From the NCBI GenBank assembly GCA_028290465.1, contig JAQGJU010000057.1, positions 1 through 64,000 of the forward strand: a stretch of DNA of 64,000 bases, in the 5' to 3' direction. A program made the position numbers and the translations under genes. This DNA comes from Xanthobacteraceae bacterium (GTDB lineage Bacteria; Pseudomonadota; Alphaproteobacteria; Rhizobiales; Xanthobacteraceae). This document shows positions 19,343 through 27,939 of the stretch, piece after piece; position 1 is the first letter of the stretch; each line of letters begins with the position of its first letter. The notes beneath the pieces were generated by a model, which was not told where the DNA came from, searched no databases, and was given only the letters and a program-made list of their open reading frames with translations.

Positions 19343-21151
19343 TCAGCGCAGCTGCGGCCGGTCGGTCTCGACGGCGGCGCTCGGCCGCGCCGCCGGCTGG
19401 GTATGGGCTTCCGGCTCCAGATAGCTCTTGTTCAGATCGACCGGATGCCAGCGCACCTTGCTGGAGAACAGCCCGAAGATATCGCCGGTGGTGAATGCCG
19501 GCGCCTGCTTCGGGTTCGGCTCCAGCAGTGTGGCCCCGTAGCGGCGCTGGATATCGTCGGCCGCGTAGCCGAACAGTTCGAGCATTGTCGGCGCGATCTC
19601 GAAATGGCTGGAGTGGCCACGGCTGACAGCGGCGGCCGCTTCGAAGCGCGCGCGCAGGTCCTGGTCGCCGGCTGTGACGAACAGCGGCACCAAGCCTTCG
19701 CGTGGATCCGGCTCCTCGACCGTGCAATGGCTCATCTTGCCGGGGTTGAACGCCTGGCCGTGATCGGACGTGTAGATCACCACCGTGTCCTTCAGGTCGA
19801 ATTCGTCGGTCACGCGCTTCATGAAGCGGTCGACCGACCAGGACACGACATTGCGGTAGGAGTTGATCCGGGTCTGCGCGGTGTCCTGGCCCGACTTGGC
19901 CATGCTGGGCTCGAAACGGCCCTCGCCCGCCGGATAGCCGTGGTCATAGGGAAAATGCGCGCCATTCTTGTTGGCGTAGATGAAGACGGGCTGCGGCGAG
20001 CGCAGTTCCTTTTCGACGATGTCGAGCAACCGGTCGTCGAGCGCCGACGGCGCGACGTCTTCGGGCAATGCGTAGAAGCCGTCGATGTCGCGCGCTTCCT
20101 GCGCGGTCATGAAGTTCTGCATCTTGCCGGGATTGCGGTTGAACGCCGCCTGCGCGTCGATGAACACGGTGCGGAAGCCGGCCTTCTTGGCGTATTGCCA
20201 GATTGTCGGACTGGTCAGCAGCGCCGGGCCGAGATGATCTTTCGACGCCGCGAAGCGCAGGATCGCATTCGAATAATGGCTGCAATTGCCGCCCGACACC
20301 GCCGGACCGAAATTGACCAGTTTGCTTTGCATCGCTGCCAGCGCCGGCGTGTACGGGTTGCCGGGCGTCCAGTCGATGTAGTCGGCGCGCAGGCTCTCAT
20401 CGACCAGCAGCACGATGTGGCGCACAGTCGGTTTTTGCACCGGCGCCTGCGTCGGAGCCGCCGTGGCGCCGCGCGGCGCCGCAACCGCGAACGGTCCGCG
20501 CCAGGTCCAGGTGACGCCCTGTCGCTGCGGCATCGGCGTGATCGCGATCTTGGCGCCGGCCACGATACCGACCGACAGCGGCGTGAACTGCACCGGCAGC
20601 ACCTGCGTGCCACCACCTTCTTTCAGCAGCGCGATGGCAGCGATCAGCGCGATCGGAATGACCGGCGCCAACGCCAGGCGTCCGGTCCAGCGCCGCAGCC
20701 GCGTGCCCGCCACCGCGGGCGGCGTCGCCATCACCAGCAGGCCGCCGACCAACGCCAGCAACATCCACTTGATGGAGCCGGCATAGAATTCGAAGGCGCG
20801 CCCGGCCTCATGCCGCGCGCTCCACAACGACACGATATCGAACGGCCCGAGTTCGTTGCCGGTGGCCTGATGATAGAAAAATCCCGCGGCGGTCGAGGCC
20901 GCGATCACCAGCGCCCAGAATACGCGGACGGACAGCCGCGGCTGAAACGCCGCGATCAGCAGCGCCGCGAATGACAGGCCCCAGATGCCGACAAAACCGA
21001 TCAGCGTGCCCAGCCGCTGCTGTTCGATCAGCAAGGCGAACCGCGACGCGAAGCCTTCATTGGTCAGCGCGATGAACACCAGGATCGCCAGCACCCGCAG
21101 ACCGATCAACAGGCGGTGGCGAGATGTCGTGGCGTGAAGGTCGGTGGTCAT
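19343..21151 (-). CDS. Membrane sulfatase / phosphoethanolamine transferase-like protein
   Basis: ATG 21151 (GGAG 7 nt upstream) gives 602 residues. The N-terminal third has five hydrophobic segments; the remainder is a periplasmic alkaline-phosphatase-fold domain. Metal-site motifs visible are VDESLRADYID, YTSDHGQAF and GHSSHFEIAPTML; the probable nucleophile region is GGNCSHYSNAI, though I cannot tell which residue is used. The layout resembles EptA/EptC or OpgB enzymes that transfer phosphoethanolamine or phosphoglycerol to surface glycans or lipids, and here it likely decorates the polysaccharide. It converges on the Wzy-like gene with only 30 nt between the stops. Confidence 0.85.
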   Translation of the reverse strand: MTTDLHATTSRHRLLIGLRVLAILVFIALTNEGFASRFALLIEQQRLGTLIGFVGIWGLSFAALLIAAFQPRLSVRVFWALVIAASTAAGFFYHQATGNELGPFDIVSLWSARHEAGRAFEFYAGSIKWMLLALVGGLLVMATPPAVAGTRLRRWTGRLALAPVIPIALIAAIALLKEGGGTQVLPVQFTPLSVGIVAGAKIAITPMPQRQGVTWTWRGPFAVAAPRGATAAPTQAPVQKPTVRHIVLLVDESLRADYIDWTPGNPYTPALAAMQSKLVNFGPAVSGGNCSHYSNAILRFAASKDHLGPALLTSPTIWQYAKKAGFRTVFIDAQAAFNRNPGKMQNFMTAQEARDIDGFYALPEDVAPSALDDRLLDIVEKELRSPQPVFIYANKNGAHFPYDHGYPAGEGRFEPSMAKSGQDTAQTRINSYRNVVSWSVDRFMKRVTDEFDLKDTVVIYTSDHGQAFNPGKMSHCTVEEPDPREGLVPLFVTAGDQDLRARFEAAAAVSRGHSSHFEIAPTMLELFGYAADDIQRRYGATLLEPNPKQAPAFTTGDIFGLFSSKVRWHPVDLNKSYLEPEAHTQPAARPSAAVETDRPQLR

Positions 21152-21391
21152 CGGCGCGCTCCAGCTAGCGTATGCGAATGGAAACGCATACACGAGCGCA
21201 CGATACCGGCCGGACTGTGGGAAAATTCTGAAACTCAGGCCGTGCGCGACGCGCAAATCGGCCCATGGTTAACCGAATCCTGATAGCTTCCGCCATGATC
21301 CCTTATGCGGCATTCTCCGTTAAAAAGACGATTCAGATCGACCAATTGAACTGTATGTCGCAATTTCAAGTTCTGCTTTGGGGGCAACCAC

Positions 21392-23308
21392 TTGCGCGAA
21401 CAACAAGTCTCTTTCCATCGTGAGCAAACAGGCGCCACACGACCTCACCTCCCCTATCGCGCCGACATCGATGGCCTTCGCGCCATTGCGATTCTTTCCG
21501 TTCTGGCCTTCCACGCCCTACCAAGCAGCGTCGGGGGAGGCTTTGTCGGTGTCGATATTTTCTTCGTCATCTCGGGCTATTTGATATCACGCATTATTCT
21601 GAGCGAACTCGCACAAGGTACGTTCAGTTTCACAACATTCTATGCCCGTCGGGCACGGCGGCTTTTTCCTTCATTGGCGACCGTCGCCGCGGCGACCTGG
21701 GCAGCCGGATACTATCTCCTGCTGCCGACTGACTTTGCGTCGCTAGGCCGACATTTGCTCGCCGGCGCAGGATTTGCGTCGAATTTTCTGACGTTCTCCG
21801 AGGTCGGCTATTTCGACGCGCCCGCAGCCACAAAACCGCTGCTGCATCTATGGTCGCTCGGTGTCGAGGAACAATTCTATATCATATTCCCAGCCGTCGT
21901 TTTCCTGGCAGCACGATTTCGCACGGGTATCGCAATTGCCATTGTTGGCTTTTTCGCCGCGTCGTTTCTTCTCAATGTCGGCACCATACATCAGCACGCG
22001 TCGTTCGCGTTCTACCTGCCTTTGACGCGGCTTTGGGAATTCCTGATCGGCAGCGTTCTGGCGTATGGCGAAATTCATGGGATGAAATGGCGCCTGCTCT
22101 CGATGTCCGAGCAGCGTCCAACGCTCCGTGAACTCGGTGCCGGAGCCGGATTGCTGATGCTTGTGGCGAGTATCGTGTTCGTTCGCCAAGCCACCTTCCC
22201 GGGCTGGTGGGCAATATTGCCCGCACTCGGCGCAGCCCTCCTGATCGGAACGGGCCCTGACACTTGGGTCGGCAAGGCCCTCTCAAACAGAGTGTTCGTT
22301 TTTATCGGACTGATCAGCTACCCGCTTTATTTGTGGCACTGGTCGCTTATCGTCATGGGCAAGATGTTCATGCGCGGCGAACACCCCAACACCGTAACGC
22401 TTGTTGCGATCCCACTCGCTTTTGTACTGGCGTGGCTAAGCTATCGATATATTGAACGTCCTATCCGCGCATCCCGACCAAAGGCGCAACGACGATGGCT
22501 CACCATTGGCTGCGCTTCATGCCTTGCCGTTGTCGCTCTGCTTGGTGCAGTGACGGCCCGCGACGGCTTGGTCGTCCGCTATCCCGAACAAATTCGAAAC
22601 ATCGTTCATCTCAATCAAACGCACGGCGAAGATTATCCGCTGATACCCGGGCTCGGCGCCGCAACCAATGACAAGGGACCGCTCGTCGTGGTGTGGGGCG
22701 ATTCCCATGCTCAGCATTTGCTGCCTGGCCTGCGGAAACTACAGGACGAACGAACATTCCGTCTGCTGCAACTCGTGTGGTGGGACCAATGTCCCCCGGT
22801 GGGAATGATCCCTGATTGGGATCGGTGTCCTTATCCCGGTCCTGTTGCGATGGCCCAACTAAAGACTCTTTCGCCCGACGTGGTGATCCTGGCTGCGAAC
22901 TGGCTGCACTACGGCAATCGCGTCGAAAAAATCAATGCGACATTGTCGTTTCTGAGGGAAATCGGGGTACGCAAAATTGTTCTCATGGGTCCGGTGCCCT
23001 GGTTCCCGCGACCGCCGCGCATTACGCTTTACGAAGCCTATCTTGCCGACCCGCTCAGGCCGCTGCCCGACCGCTTGTCGGGCTTTGACGAACCTCACTT
23101 TGCCGTAGAATCAGAATTAAAAGAAATCGCGGCACGGTTCGGCGTTATCTACATCTCGCCAAGATCTATCTTGTGCAACGATCAAGGTTGCCTTGCCAGA
23201 CTCGGCAACTCTGCAAAGGACATTGTTCAGGTCGATGGCAACCATTTCGCGGCTGGTGGGTCAGAATATTTCGTCCGTCACATTGCCCCACTTCTATTTG
23301 GCGAATAA
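21392..23308 (+). CDS. Acyltransferase-3 (OafA/YrhL-type) with C-terminal SGNH domain
   Basis: A TTG at 21392, 7 nt after a GGGGG run, gives 638 residues. Residues about 20-370 form an acyltransferase-3 membrane domain: YRADIDGLRAIAILSVLAFH with the key histidine, FFVISGYLISRII, FYARRARRLFP, LWSLGVEEQFYIIFP and WHWSLIVMGK. After a further helix (about 375-395) the periplasmic SGNH domain has WGDSHAQHLLPGL (catalytic Ser block) and VDGNHFAAGG (Asp/His block). Such fused proteins O-acetylate surface polysaccharides. By eye the gene is less GC-rich than the flanking glycan genes, hinting at separate acquisition. Confidence 0.93.
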   Translation: MREQQVSFHREQTGATRPHLPYRADIDGLRAIAILSVLAFHALPSSVGGGFVGVDIFFVISGYLISRIILSELAQGTFSFTTFYARRARRLFPSLATVAAATWAAGYYLLLPTDFASLGRHLLAGAGFASNFLTFSEVGYFDAPAATKPLLHLWSLGVEEQFYIIFPAVVFLAARFRTGIAIAIVGFFAASFLLNVGTIHQHASFAFYLPLTRLWEFLIGSVLAYGEIHGMKWRLLSMSEQRPTLRELGAGAGLLMLVASIVFVRQATFPGWWAILPALGAALLIGTGPDTWVGKALSNRVFVFIGLISYPLYLWHWSLIVMGKMFMRGEHPNTVTLVAIPLAFVLAWLSYRYIERPIRASRPKAQRRWLTIGCASCLAVVALLGAVTARDGLVVRYPEQIRNIVHLNQTHGEDYPLIPGLGAATNDKGPLVVVWGDSHAQHLLPGLRKLQDERTFRLLQLVWWDQCPPVGMIPDWDRCPYPGPVAMAQLKTLSPDVVILAANWLHYGNRVEKINATLSFLREIGVRKIVLMGPVPWFPRPPRITLYEAYLADPLRPLPDRLSGFDEPHFAVESELKEIAARFGVIYISPRSILCNDQGCLARLGNSAKDIVQVDGNHFAAGGSEYFVRHIAPLLFGE

Positions 23309-23424
23309 TTCATCGAAAGCTGAATGCGGACACGTCAGCGTGGCACCGGCCGGACCGTCGGAATGCTTGAAATCATAAGCGCGGGCCAATCCGAAGCTTA
23401 GTTCACCGCGCCTGTTGACCGGCC

Positions 23425-23778
23425 CTACAGAAAGCCGAAGCGCACCGCGAGCGCCACGATCCACACCAGTCCGGCAAGGCACAGCCCGAAAAACACCGCC
23501 GCCGAGCCGTAATCCTTGATCAAGCCGATATTGGTGCGCCACTCGGGCGAGACGTGGTCCGAAAGCTTCTCGATCGCGGTATTCAGGAGTTCGACCGCCA
23601 GCACGACGAACAGCGATCCGATCATCGCCACGTACCAGGCCGCGTTCGGCGCGGCCCAAAGGCCGAGCGGCACCGCGATCGCCAGTGCGATCAGTTCCTC
23701 GCGCACGGCGGCCTCGGTCCGCCCGGCATGGGCAAGACCACGGAACGTATTCAAGGCAGCATGATAAATCCGGGGCAC
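23425..23778 (-). CDS. dgkA: Diacylglycerol kinase
   Basis: 117-residue integral membrane enzyme with three helices that phosphorylates diacylglycerol, a by-product of periplasmic glycan decoration. Conserved DgkA features: AALNTFRGLAHAGRTEAAVREEL (surface helix and active-site glutamate), AVELLNTAIEKLSD (the ELLNTAIE signature) and IKDYGSAAVFF (catalytic KD-GSAA). Length is normal. The start used is GTG 23778 without a convincing ribosome-binding site; the frame stays open a little upstream. Adjacency to the phosphoethanolamine-transferase-like gene is sensible because such enzymes release diacylglycerol. Confidence 0.93.
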   Translation of the reverse strand: MPRIYHAALNTFRGLAHAGRTEAAVREELIALAIAVPLGLWAAPNAAWYVAMIGSLFVVLAVELLNTAIEKLSDHVSPEWRTNIGLIKDYGSAAVFFGLCLAGLVWIVALAVRFGFL

Positions 23779-23928
23779 AGGGTTCGCGGCGGCTTGAGGA
23801 GGATGGCCGCACCCTAGCGGCTGGCGCTTAATTGCGGGTTACCCTGGGGTTCCGGCGCCGCGCCGCTCCCCGTGCGCCGCCCTTGCGCCGGGCGCCCTTC
23901 CCGCTTATCAACCGGGTCGAAGCGACGG

Positions 23929-24006
23929 CGGAGCGTAGCGCAGCCCGGTTAGCGCACCAGTCTGGGGGACTGGGGGTCCCGAGTTCAAATCTCGGCGCTC
24001 CGACCA
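23929..24006 (+). tRNA. tRNA-Pro (anticodon GGG)
   Basis: A complete cloverleaf can be drawn: acceptor CGGAGCG paired with CGCTCCG, discriminator A and encoded CCA; D-arm AGCGCAGCCCGGTTAGCGC; anticodon stem CCAGT/ACTGG around loop CTGGGGG with anticodon GGG; T-arm CCGAG TTCAAAT CTCGG. The 78 nt include CCA. It lies upstream of the MerR/ihfA block. Confidence 0.97.
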
Positions 24007-24175
24007 AAACCCCTTTTATTCGTCAGGGACTTAGCGCGGCCGAGTCTTGGCGGAAGCCGCCGTAGGCTCCGGCCTACCCTTCGGGGGCCCGACGATGCCC
24101 CGCGTCAAAACGCAACGCCCCACCGCCTTTCGGCAGCGGAGCGTGATATCGTGATCGGCAGTATCGGTAAGCCGT

Positions 24176-24559
24176 CTACGCGGCCTGTTCGTCGCCCGCG
24201 AAGTAATAGAAATACAGCGCCGCGAACAGCATCACGGCTGTGACGGCATCCAGTATTTTCGTCAGCATGGGCGCCGGTGTTTCCGGCTTGAGGATGTCTT
24301 GCAGCCAAGCCGGCCCGCCGGCCCAGAATCCGCCGATCGCGCCCACCAGGGCCAAGATCGCGATGAGGCCAACAAGGACCGCCGCCCAGCTTTGACCCTT
24401 GCGGGCCGCCGCCCAGACCAGCGCCGCGGCCACCAGCGTTAAGACGACCAAGAAGATCGCCTCCGTCATCCCGACCTTGCGGCCGATGAAGTCGCTCACC
24501 AGTCCGATAGCGAGCGCGCCATAGCCCAGCCGCTCGAACATTTTCAGGTTATTTGACAC
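24176..24559 (-). CDS. Integral membrane protein, unknown function
   Basis: GTG 24559 (AAGGGG 8 nt upstream) gives 127 residues with four hydrophobic helices (around residues 10-25, 30-48, 55-75 and 103-121), separated by short polar loops such as AARKGQSW and KPETPAPMLTK. ATG 24541 is an alternative. No enzymatic motif or family is recognised. It faces the tRNA and lies upstream of the repeat-flanked cassette, whose left repeat starts about 100 nt from this start. Confidence 0.65.
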   Translation of the reverse strand: MSNNLKMFERLGYGALAIGLVSDFIGRKVGMTEAIFLVVLTLVAAALVWAAARKGQSWAAVLVGLIAILALVGAIGGFWAGGPAWLQDILKPETPAPMLTKILDAVTAVMLFAALYFYYFAGDEQAA

Positions 24560-24656
24560 CGGTTTTGCCCCTTCTCTGCCAGCCCTTGCAGCAAAGTAAT
24601 TGGCTATTAAAGGGCACGCAACAGATTCCCGGCGTGTGAGGTGACGCGTCATGTGG

Positions 24657-24728
24657 GAGCGTGATCTTTTCCGAAAACCGGCTCCACCGTCGGATCAAGT
24701 CCGAGGGCATGCTTTCGGGATCATGCTC
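24657..24728. repeat. Family A palindromic repeat, long form, left copy
   Basis: 72 bp from GAGCGTGATC to GATCATGCTC, carrying the CCGAAAACCGG core plus an added CGGATCAAGTCCGAGGGCATGC insert half. It is the inverted counterpart of the copy at 25056-25129, and the two bracket the DUF7662 gene. Confidence 0.85.
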
Positions 24729-24774
24729 GGGCCGTGCTATGCCATGCCCGATTGGATTTCGGAGCCTGGGTGAG

Positions 24775-25056
24775 ATGACGGACAACAAATACGACCCGCT
24801 GCGCGACTATTTGAAACAGCAGACCGCCGACGATTTTGTCCTGACCTACGAGGAGATCGAGGCCATTCTGGGTTTTGACCTGCCGCGCAGCGCCGACAAG
24901 GCCGCGTGGTGGGACGACGACACGCCGCACCATCCGCGCCAGCAGGCGGAGGCGATTCGTCAGGGCGGTTATGATTCCCGGCGGGTCCCCGAAGGCGGCA
25001 AAGTGCGCTTCCGCAAGAATTCGGTCTTTGGCTATCGCCAGACCGAGCGGGAATAG
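24775..25056 (+). CDS. DUF7662-type small protein
   Basis: ATG 24775 gives 93 residues. The pattern YDPLRDYLKQQ, LTYEEIEAILGFDLPRSA, AAWWDDD, then QAEAIRQGGYDSRRV and GKVRFRK matches a small domain I know as DUF7662 (PL..YL, EIE.ILG..LP.SA, WW, AGY), seen alone or fused in many bacteria. Function is unknown. GGAG lies about 10 nt upstream. The gene is flanked by inverted copies of the family A repeat, and its TAG stop overlaps the first base of the right copy. The in-frame sequence before this ATG lies within the left repeat and is not likely coding. Confidence 0.85.
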   Translation: MTDNKYDPLRDYLKQQTADDFVLTYEEIEAILGFDLPRSADKAAWWDDDTPHHPRQQAEAIRQGGYDSRRVPEGGKVRFRKNSVFGYRQTERE

Positions 25057-25129
25057 AGCATGATCCCGGAAAGCATGCCCTCGGACTTGATCCGTGGGTG
25101 GGAACCGGTTTTCGGAAAAGATCATGCTC
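25056..25129. repeat. Family A palindromic repeat, long form, right copy
   Basis: 74 bp from GAGCATGATC to GATCATGCTC. Its reverse complement aligns along nearly the whole length with 24657-24728, including the GGATCAAGTCCGAGGGCATG segment. It begins at the last base of the DUF7662 stop codon and may also work as a transcript-end hairpin. Confidence 0.87.
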
Positions 25130-25423
25130 AAATGAAAAACGGCCGCCCCGAGGTGGAGCGGCCGGGTATTTCCTAGCCTTTGAATATCGCGAAACACGAC
25201 GGGATCTCACGGGGGCCGTCGAGACTCACGGGCAATCGCGAGCGATTGCCGGCCGTATTCCTACTTGGACAGGATGCTGATCCGTCGTGCTTAACGATCG
25301 GTAAATCGACAATGCCGCGTGGCAACACACCATCTCGCACGGCAACAACACGTACCTAAATTACCGGGCACGCTGTCGAGCAATTGCGCATGCATTTGCA
25401 TAAGCGGCGCGAAATTGCCTCGC
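25130..25423. other. Intergenic region without a recognisable gene
   Basis: I see no convincing reading frame. It holds a short inverted repeat CGGCCGC...GCGGCCG at 25140-25164, a possible weak transcript end for the DUF7662 gene, and GGCAATCG-CGAG-CGATTGCC near 25230-25249. An unannotated small RNA cannot be excluded. Confidence 0.5.
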
Positions 25424-26074
25424 TCAGTTCCGCTCGTCGAGCACGGTCTGCAATAGCCGTCTGCACTCCGTCAGTTCGTGCAGGCTAGCCTGCAGCTTGC
25501 GCAGATCGTCGCGCGACAGCCCGGCCGACACGGCCCCCGGCGCGGCCATCATATTGTCGATCGACGGCATCGCCACGGGCGGACGGCGCGGCGCACCGGC
25601 CAGCGCCGGCTCGCGGCGCTCCTGCGGTTCATCGGGCTGTTCTTCCTCGGCATCGCGCGCGAACAGCGCCGGCATGCGGCCGAACAGGCCCCGGCCGCGC
25701 GGCGCTTCCGCCCCGGCTTCGGCCACATCGTCTTCGGCCTCGGCTTCGTCCGGCGCGGCGTCTTCCAATTCGGCGACGGCGCGATGCGGCGGCTGCGCCG
25801 CGCCTTCCTGCCAGACCGCCTGGACGAATTTGACGCCCTGGTCGCGCAGGATTCGCTGCACGCCGCGAATGGTATAGCCCTCGCCGTACAATAGATGGCG
25901 GATGCCGCGCAGCAGTTCGACGTCTTCGGGACGGTAGTAGCGGCGACCGCCGCCGCGCTTCATCGGCTTGATCTGGTTGAAACGGCTTTCCCAGAACCGC
26001 AGCACATGCTGCGGCACATCCAGGTCCTCGGCGACTTCGCTGATGGTGCGGAATGCGTCCGGCGCCTTGTCCAA
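25424..26074 (-). CDS. MerR-family transcriptional regulator
   Basis: 216 residues starting at TTG 26074 (GGAG about 10 nt upstream). Residues 8-80 are a MerR winged-helix: [25 protein letters not shown], then [32 protein letters not shown]. The middle is a long acidic, Ala/Pro/Arg-rich linker, and the C-terminus is a short predicted coiled coil ([24 protein letters not shown]). There is no metal-binding cysteine pattern. This type commonly sits next to ihfA in Alphaproteobacteria; its target is not known. It is 50 nt downstream of ihfA on the same strand. Confidence 0.93.
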   Translation of the reverse strand: MDKAPDAFRTISEVAEDLDVPQHVLRFWESRFNQIKPMKRGGGRRYYRPEDVELLRGIRHLLYGEGYTIRGVQRILRDQGVKFVQAVWQEGAAQPPHRAVAELEDAAPDEAEAEDDVAEAGAEAPRGRGLFGRMPALFARDAEEEQPDEPQERREPALAGAPRRPPVAMPSIDNMMAAPGAVSAGLSRDDLRKLQASLHELTECRRLLQTVLDERN

Positions 26075-26124
26075 AACCGACTGCTCCCCCGTGCGACGAG
26101 CGCCGCGCTAGTGGAAAAGCGGCG

Positions 26125-26430
26125 CTATTTCAACTCGCCGTCGACGTTGATCCGGTCTTTCAGAATCGCGGACGGCTTGAACACCATAACCCGGCGCGGT
26201 GAAATCGGTACTTCCTTGCCGGTCTTTGGATTGCGGCCGACGCGCTGCCCCTTCTTTCGTACGACGAAAGAGCCGAACGACGACAGCTTCACCGTCTCGC
26301 CCCGCTCCAGGCAATCGGTAATCTCTTTGAGCACCAATTCGACCAACGTCGAGGATTCGGTGCGCGACAGCCCTACCTTCTGGTAGACGGCCTCACACAA
26401 ATCCGCGCGTGTCACTGTTTTTCCGGTCAT
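26125..26430 (-). CDS. ihfA: Integration host factor subunit alpha
   Basis: ATG 26430 gives 101 residues. HU/IHF fold motifs: [49 protein letters not shown], and the DNA-binding arm [23 protein letters not shown], with the proline in the arm that intercalates at DNA kinks. The subunit heterodimerises with IhfB and bends DNA at promoters and recombination sites. It is followed by the MerR gene, a standard arrangement in this order. Confidence 0.96.
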   Translation of the reverse strand: MTGKTVTRADLCEAVYQKVGLSRTESSTLVELVLKEITDCLERGETVKLSSFGSFVVRKKGQRVGRNPKTGKEVPISPRRVMVFKPSAILKDRINVDGELK

Positions 26431-26541
26431 CGCCCCAGCCCCAATAATGGCGACCAATGTATCTGTCTGAATTATCTAACGATATGGCCTTGATCCGGGT
26501 CGGTCAACCGGGCGATTCAAGAACCCCGGCGGCCGCTGCTT

Positions 26542-26910
26542 CTAGGTCACACCGAACCGGAGCACCCCGGTCGCCGCGATGCCGACGCCGGCCAGCCAGA
26601 TCGCCCAGACCCCCAGCACCACGAAATCCGCACCCCGGCGAACCGCCGCCGCATCCAGGGGAGCCTGCCGGCCCGTGGCGGCCGCGAAGCGCTGTAGAAC
26701 GCCCCGGCGCTGGGCAAGCCCGAACAGGGCCCGCACCGGCAGCGGCAAAATACAGAACATAAACGCCAGGAACCCGAACAACACCGCGCCGACCAGCGCC
26801 GGTTCCGGCGGCTCGCCGCCGAACGCGGCCCTGGCCAGAAGCGGCAGCAGAAAGATCGACGCGAACGCCGCGATCGACAGAAACACGAAGGTCCGGTTCG
26901 ACGGCAGCAT
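26542..26910 (-). CDS. Integral membrane protein, unknown function
   Basis: 122 residues with three or four hydrophobic segments (about 8-30, 37-63 and 92-115) and a short loop FGLAQRRGVLQRFAAATGRQ. No family is recognised. It lies between fabH and ihfA, which are often neighbours in related genomes, so it may be an insertion there. ATG 26910 has a weak ribosome-binding site; the hydrophobic pattern and lack of overlap with neighbours support it being real. Confidence 0.6.
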   Translation of the reverse strand: MLPSNRTFVFLSIAAFASIFLLPLLARAAFGGEPPEPALVGAVLFGFLAFMFCILPLPVRALFGLAQRRGVLQRFAAATGRQAPLDAAAVRRGADFVVLGVWAIWLAGVGIAATGVLRFGVT

Positions 26911-26961
26911 GGCCAGGGCCCATCGCTCGAGTCATCCGCGCGCGTGTCATCGGCACTTGTT

Positions 26962-27939
26962 TCACCAGCGCACCAGCGCGGAACCCCAGGTGAAGCCGCC
27001 GCCCATCGCTTCGAGCAGCACCAGATCGCCGCGCTTGATGCGGCCGTCCTTGACCGCGACATCGAGCGCCAGCGGGATCGAGGCCGCCGACGTATTGCCG
27101 TGCCGGTCGACGGTGATGACCACTTTCTCGGGCGCGATGCCGAGCTTATGGGCGGAATCGTCGATGATGCGTTTGTTGGCCTGGTGCGGCACGAACCAGT
27201 CGATGTCGTCCGCCGTGTAGCCGGTGGCCCGGAAGGCATCCGTGATCACATCGGTGATCATGGCGACCGCGTGCTTGAAGACCGCGCGGCCTTCCATGCG
27301 CAGATGTCCGATGGTGCCGGTCGAGGACGGACCGCCATCGACATAGAGCTTCATCTTGTGACGGCCGTCGGAGCGCAGATGCGACGTCAGCAGCCCGCGA
27401 TCGGTCGACGCGCCGGGCTGTTGCTGCGCCTCGAGCACCACAGCCCCGGCGCCATCGCCGAACAGCACGCAGGTGCCGCGATCGGTCCAGTCGAGAATCC
27501 GCGAAAAGGTTTCCGAGCCGATCACCAGCGCGCGCTTGAAGCCGCCGGCCTTGAGCAAACCGTCGGCGGTGCTCAGCGCGAACACGAATCCCGAGCAGAC
27601 CGCTTGCAGGTCGAAGGCGGCGCCCTGCGTAATGCCGAGCGCGGCCTGCACCGAGACGGCGCTCGCCGGAAACGTATTATCGGGCGTCGAGGTCGCCAGA
27701 ACGATCAGGTCGATGGCCTGCGGGTCCAGCCGGGCCGCCGCCAATGCCGCCCGCGCCGCCTTAACGGCCATGTCCGAGGTCAGTTCGCCCGTCGCGGCGA
27801 TGTGGCGCTCGCGAATGCCGGTGCGCTGCACGATCCACTCGTCGGTGGTGTCGACGGTCTTGGCCAAATCTTCGTTGGTCAGGCATCGCTCCGGCAGATA
27901 GCTGCCGCAGCCTAGAATGACGGAACGCAATACTGTCAC
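26962..27939 (-). CDS. fabH: 3-oxoacyl-[acyl-carrier-protein] synthase III
   Basis: 325 residues. FabH condenses acetyl-CoA with malonyl-ACP to start fatty-acid synthesis. Catalytic residues are visible: Cys115 in LQAVCSGF, His252 in WFVPHQAN and Asn282 in [10 protein letters not shown]. The start GTG 27939 overlaps the plsX stop (GTGA), so the two are translationally coupled, with GGAG upstream within plsX. The plsX-fabH order is standard for membrane-lipid synthesis operons. Confidence 0.97.
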   Translation of the reverse strand: MTVLRSVILGCGSYLPERCLTNEDLAKTVDTTDEWIVQRTGIRERHIAATGELTSDMAVKAARAALAAARLDPQAIDLIVLATSTPDNTFPASAVSVQAALGITQGAAFDLQAVCSGFVFALSTADGLLKAGGFKRALVIGSETFSRILDWTDRGTCVLFGDGAGAVVLEAQQQPGASTDRGLLTSHLRSDGRHKMKLYVDGGPSSTGTIGHLRMEGRAVFKHAVAMITDVITDAFRATGYTADDIDWFVPHQANKRIIDDSAHKLGIAPEKVVITVDRHGNTSAASIPLALDVAVKDGRIKRGDLVLLEAMGGGFTWGSALVRW

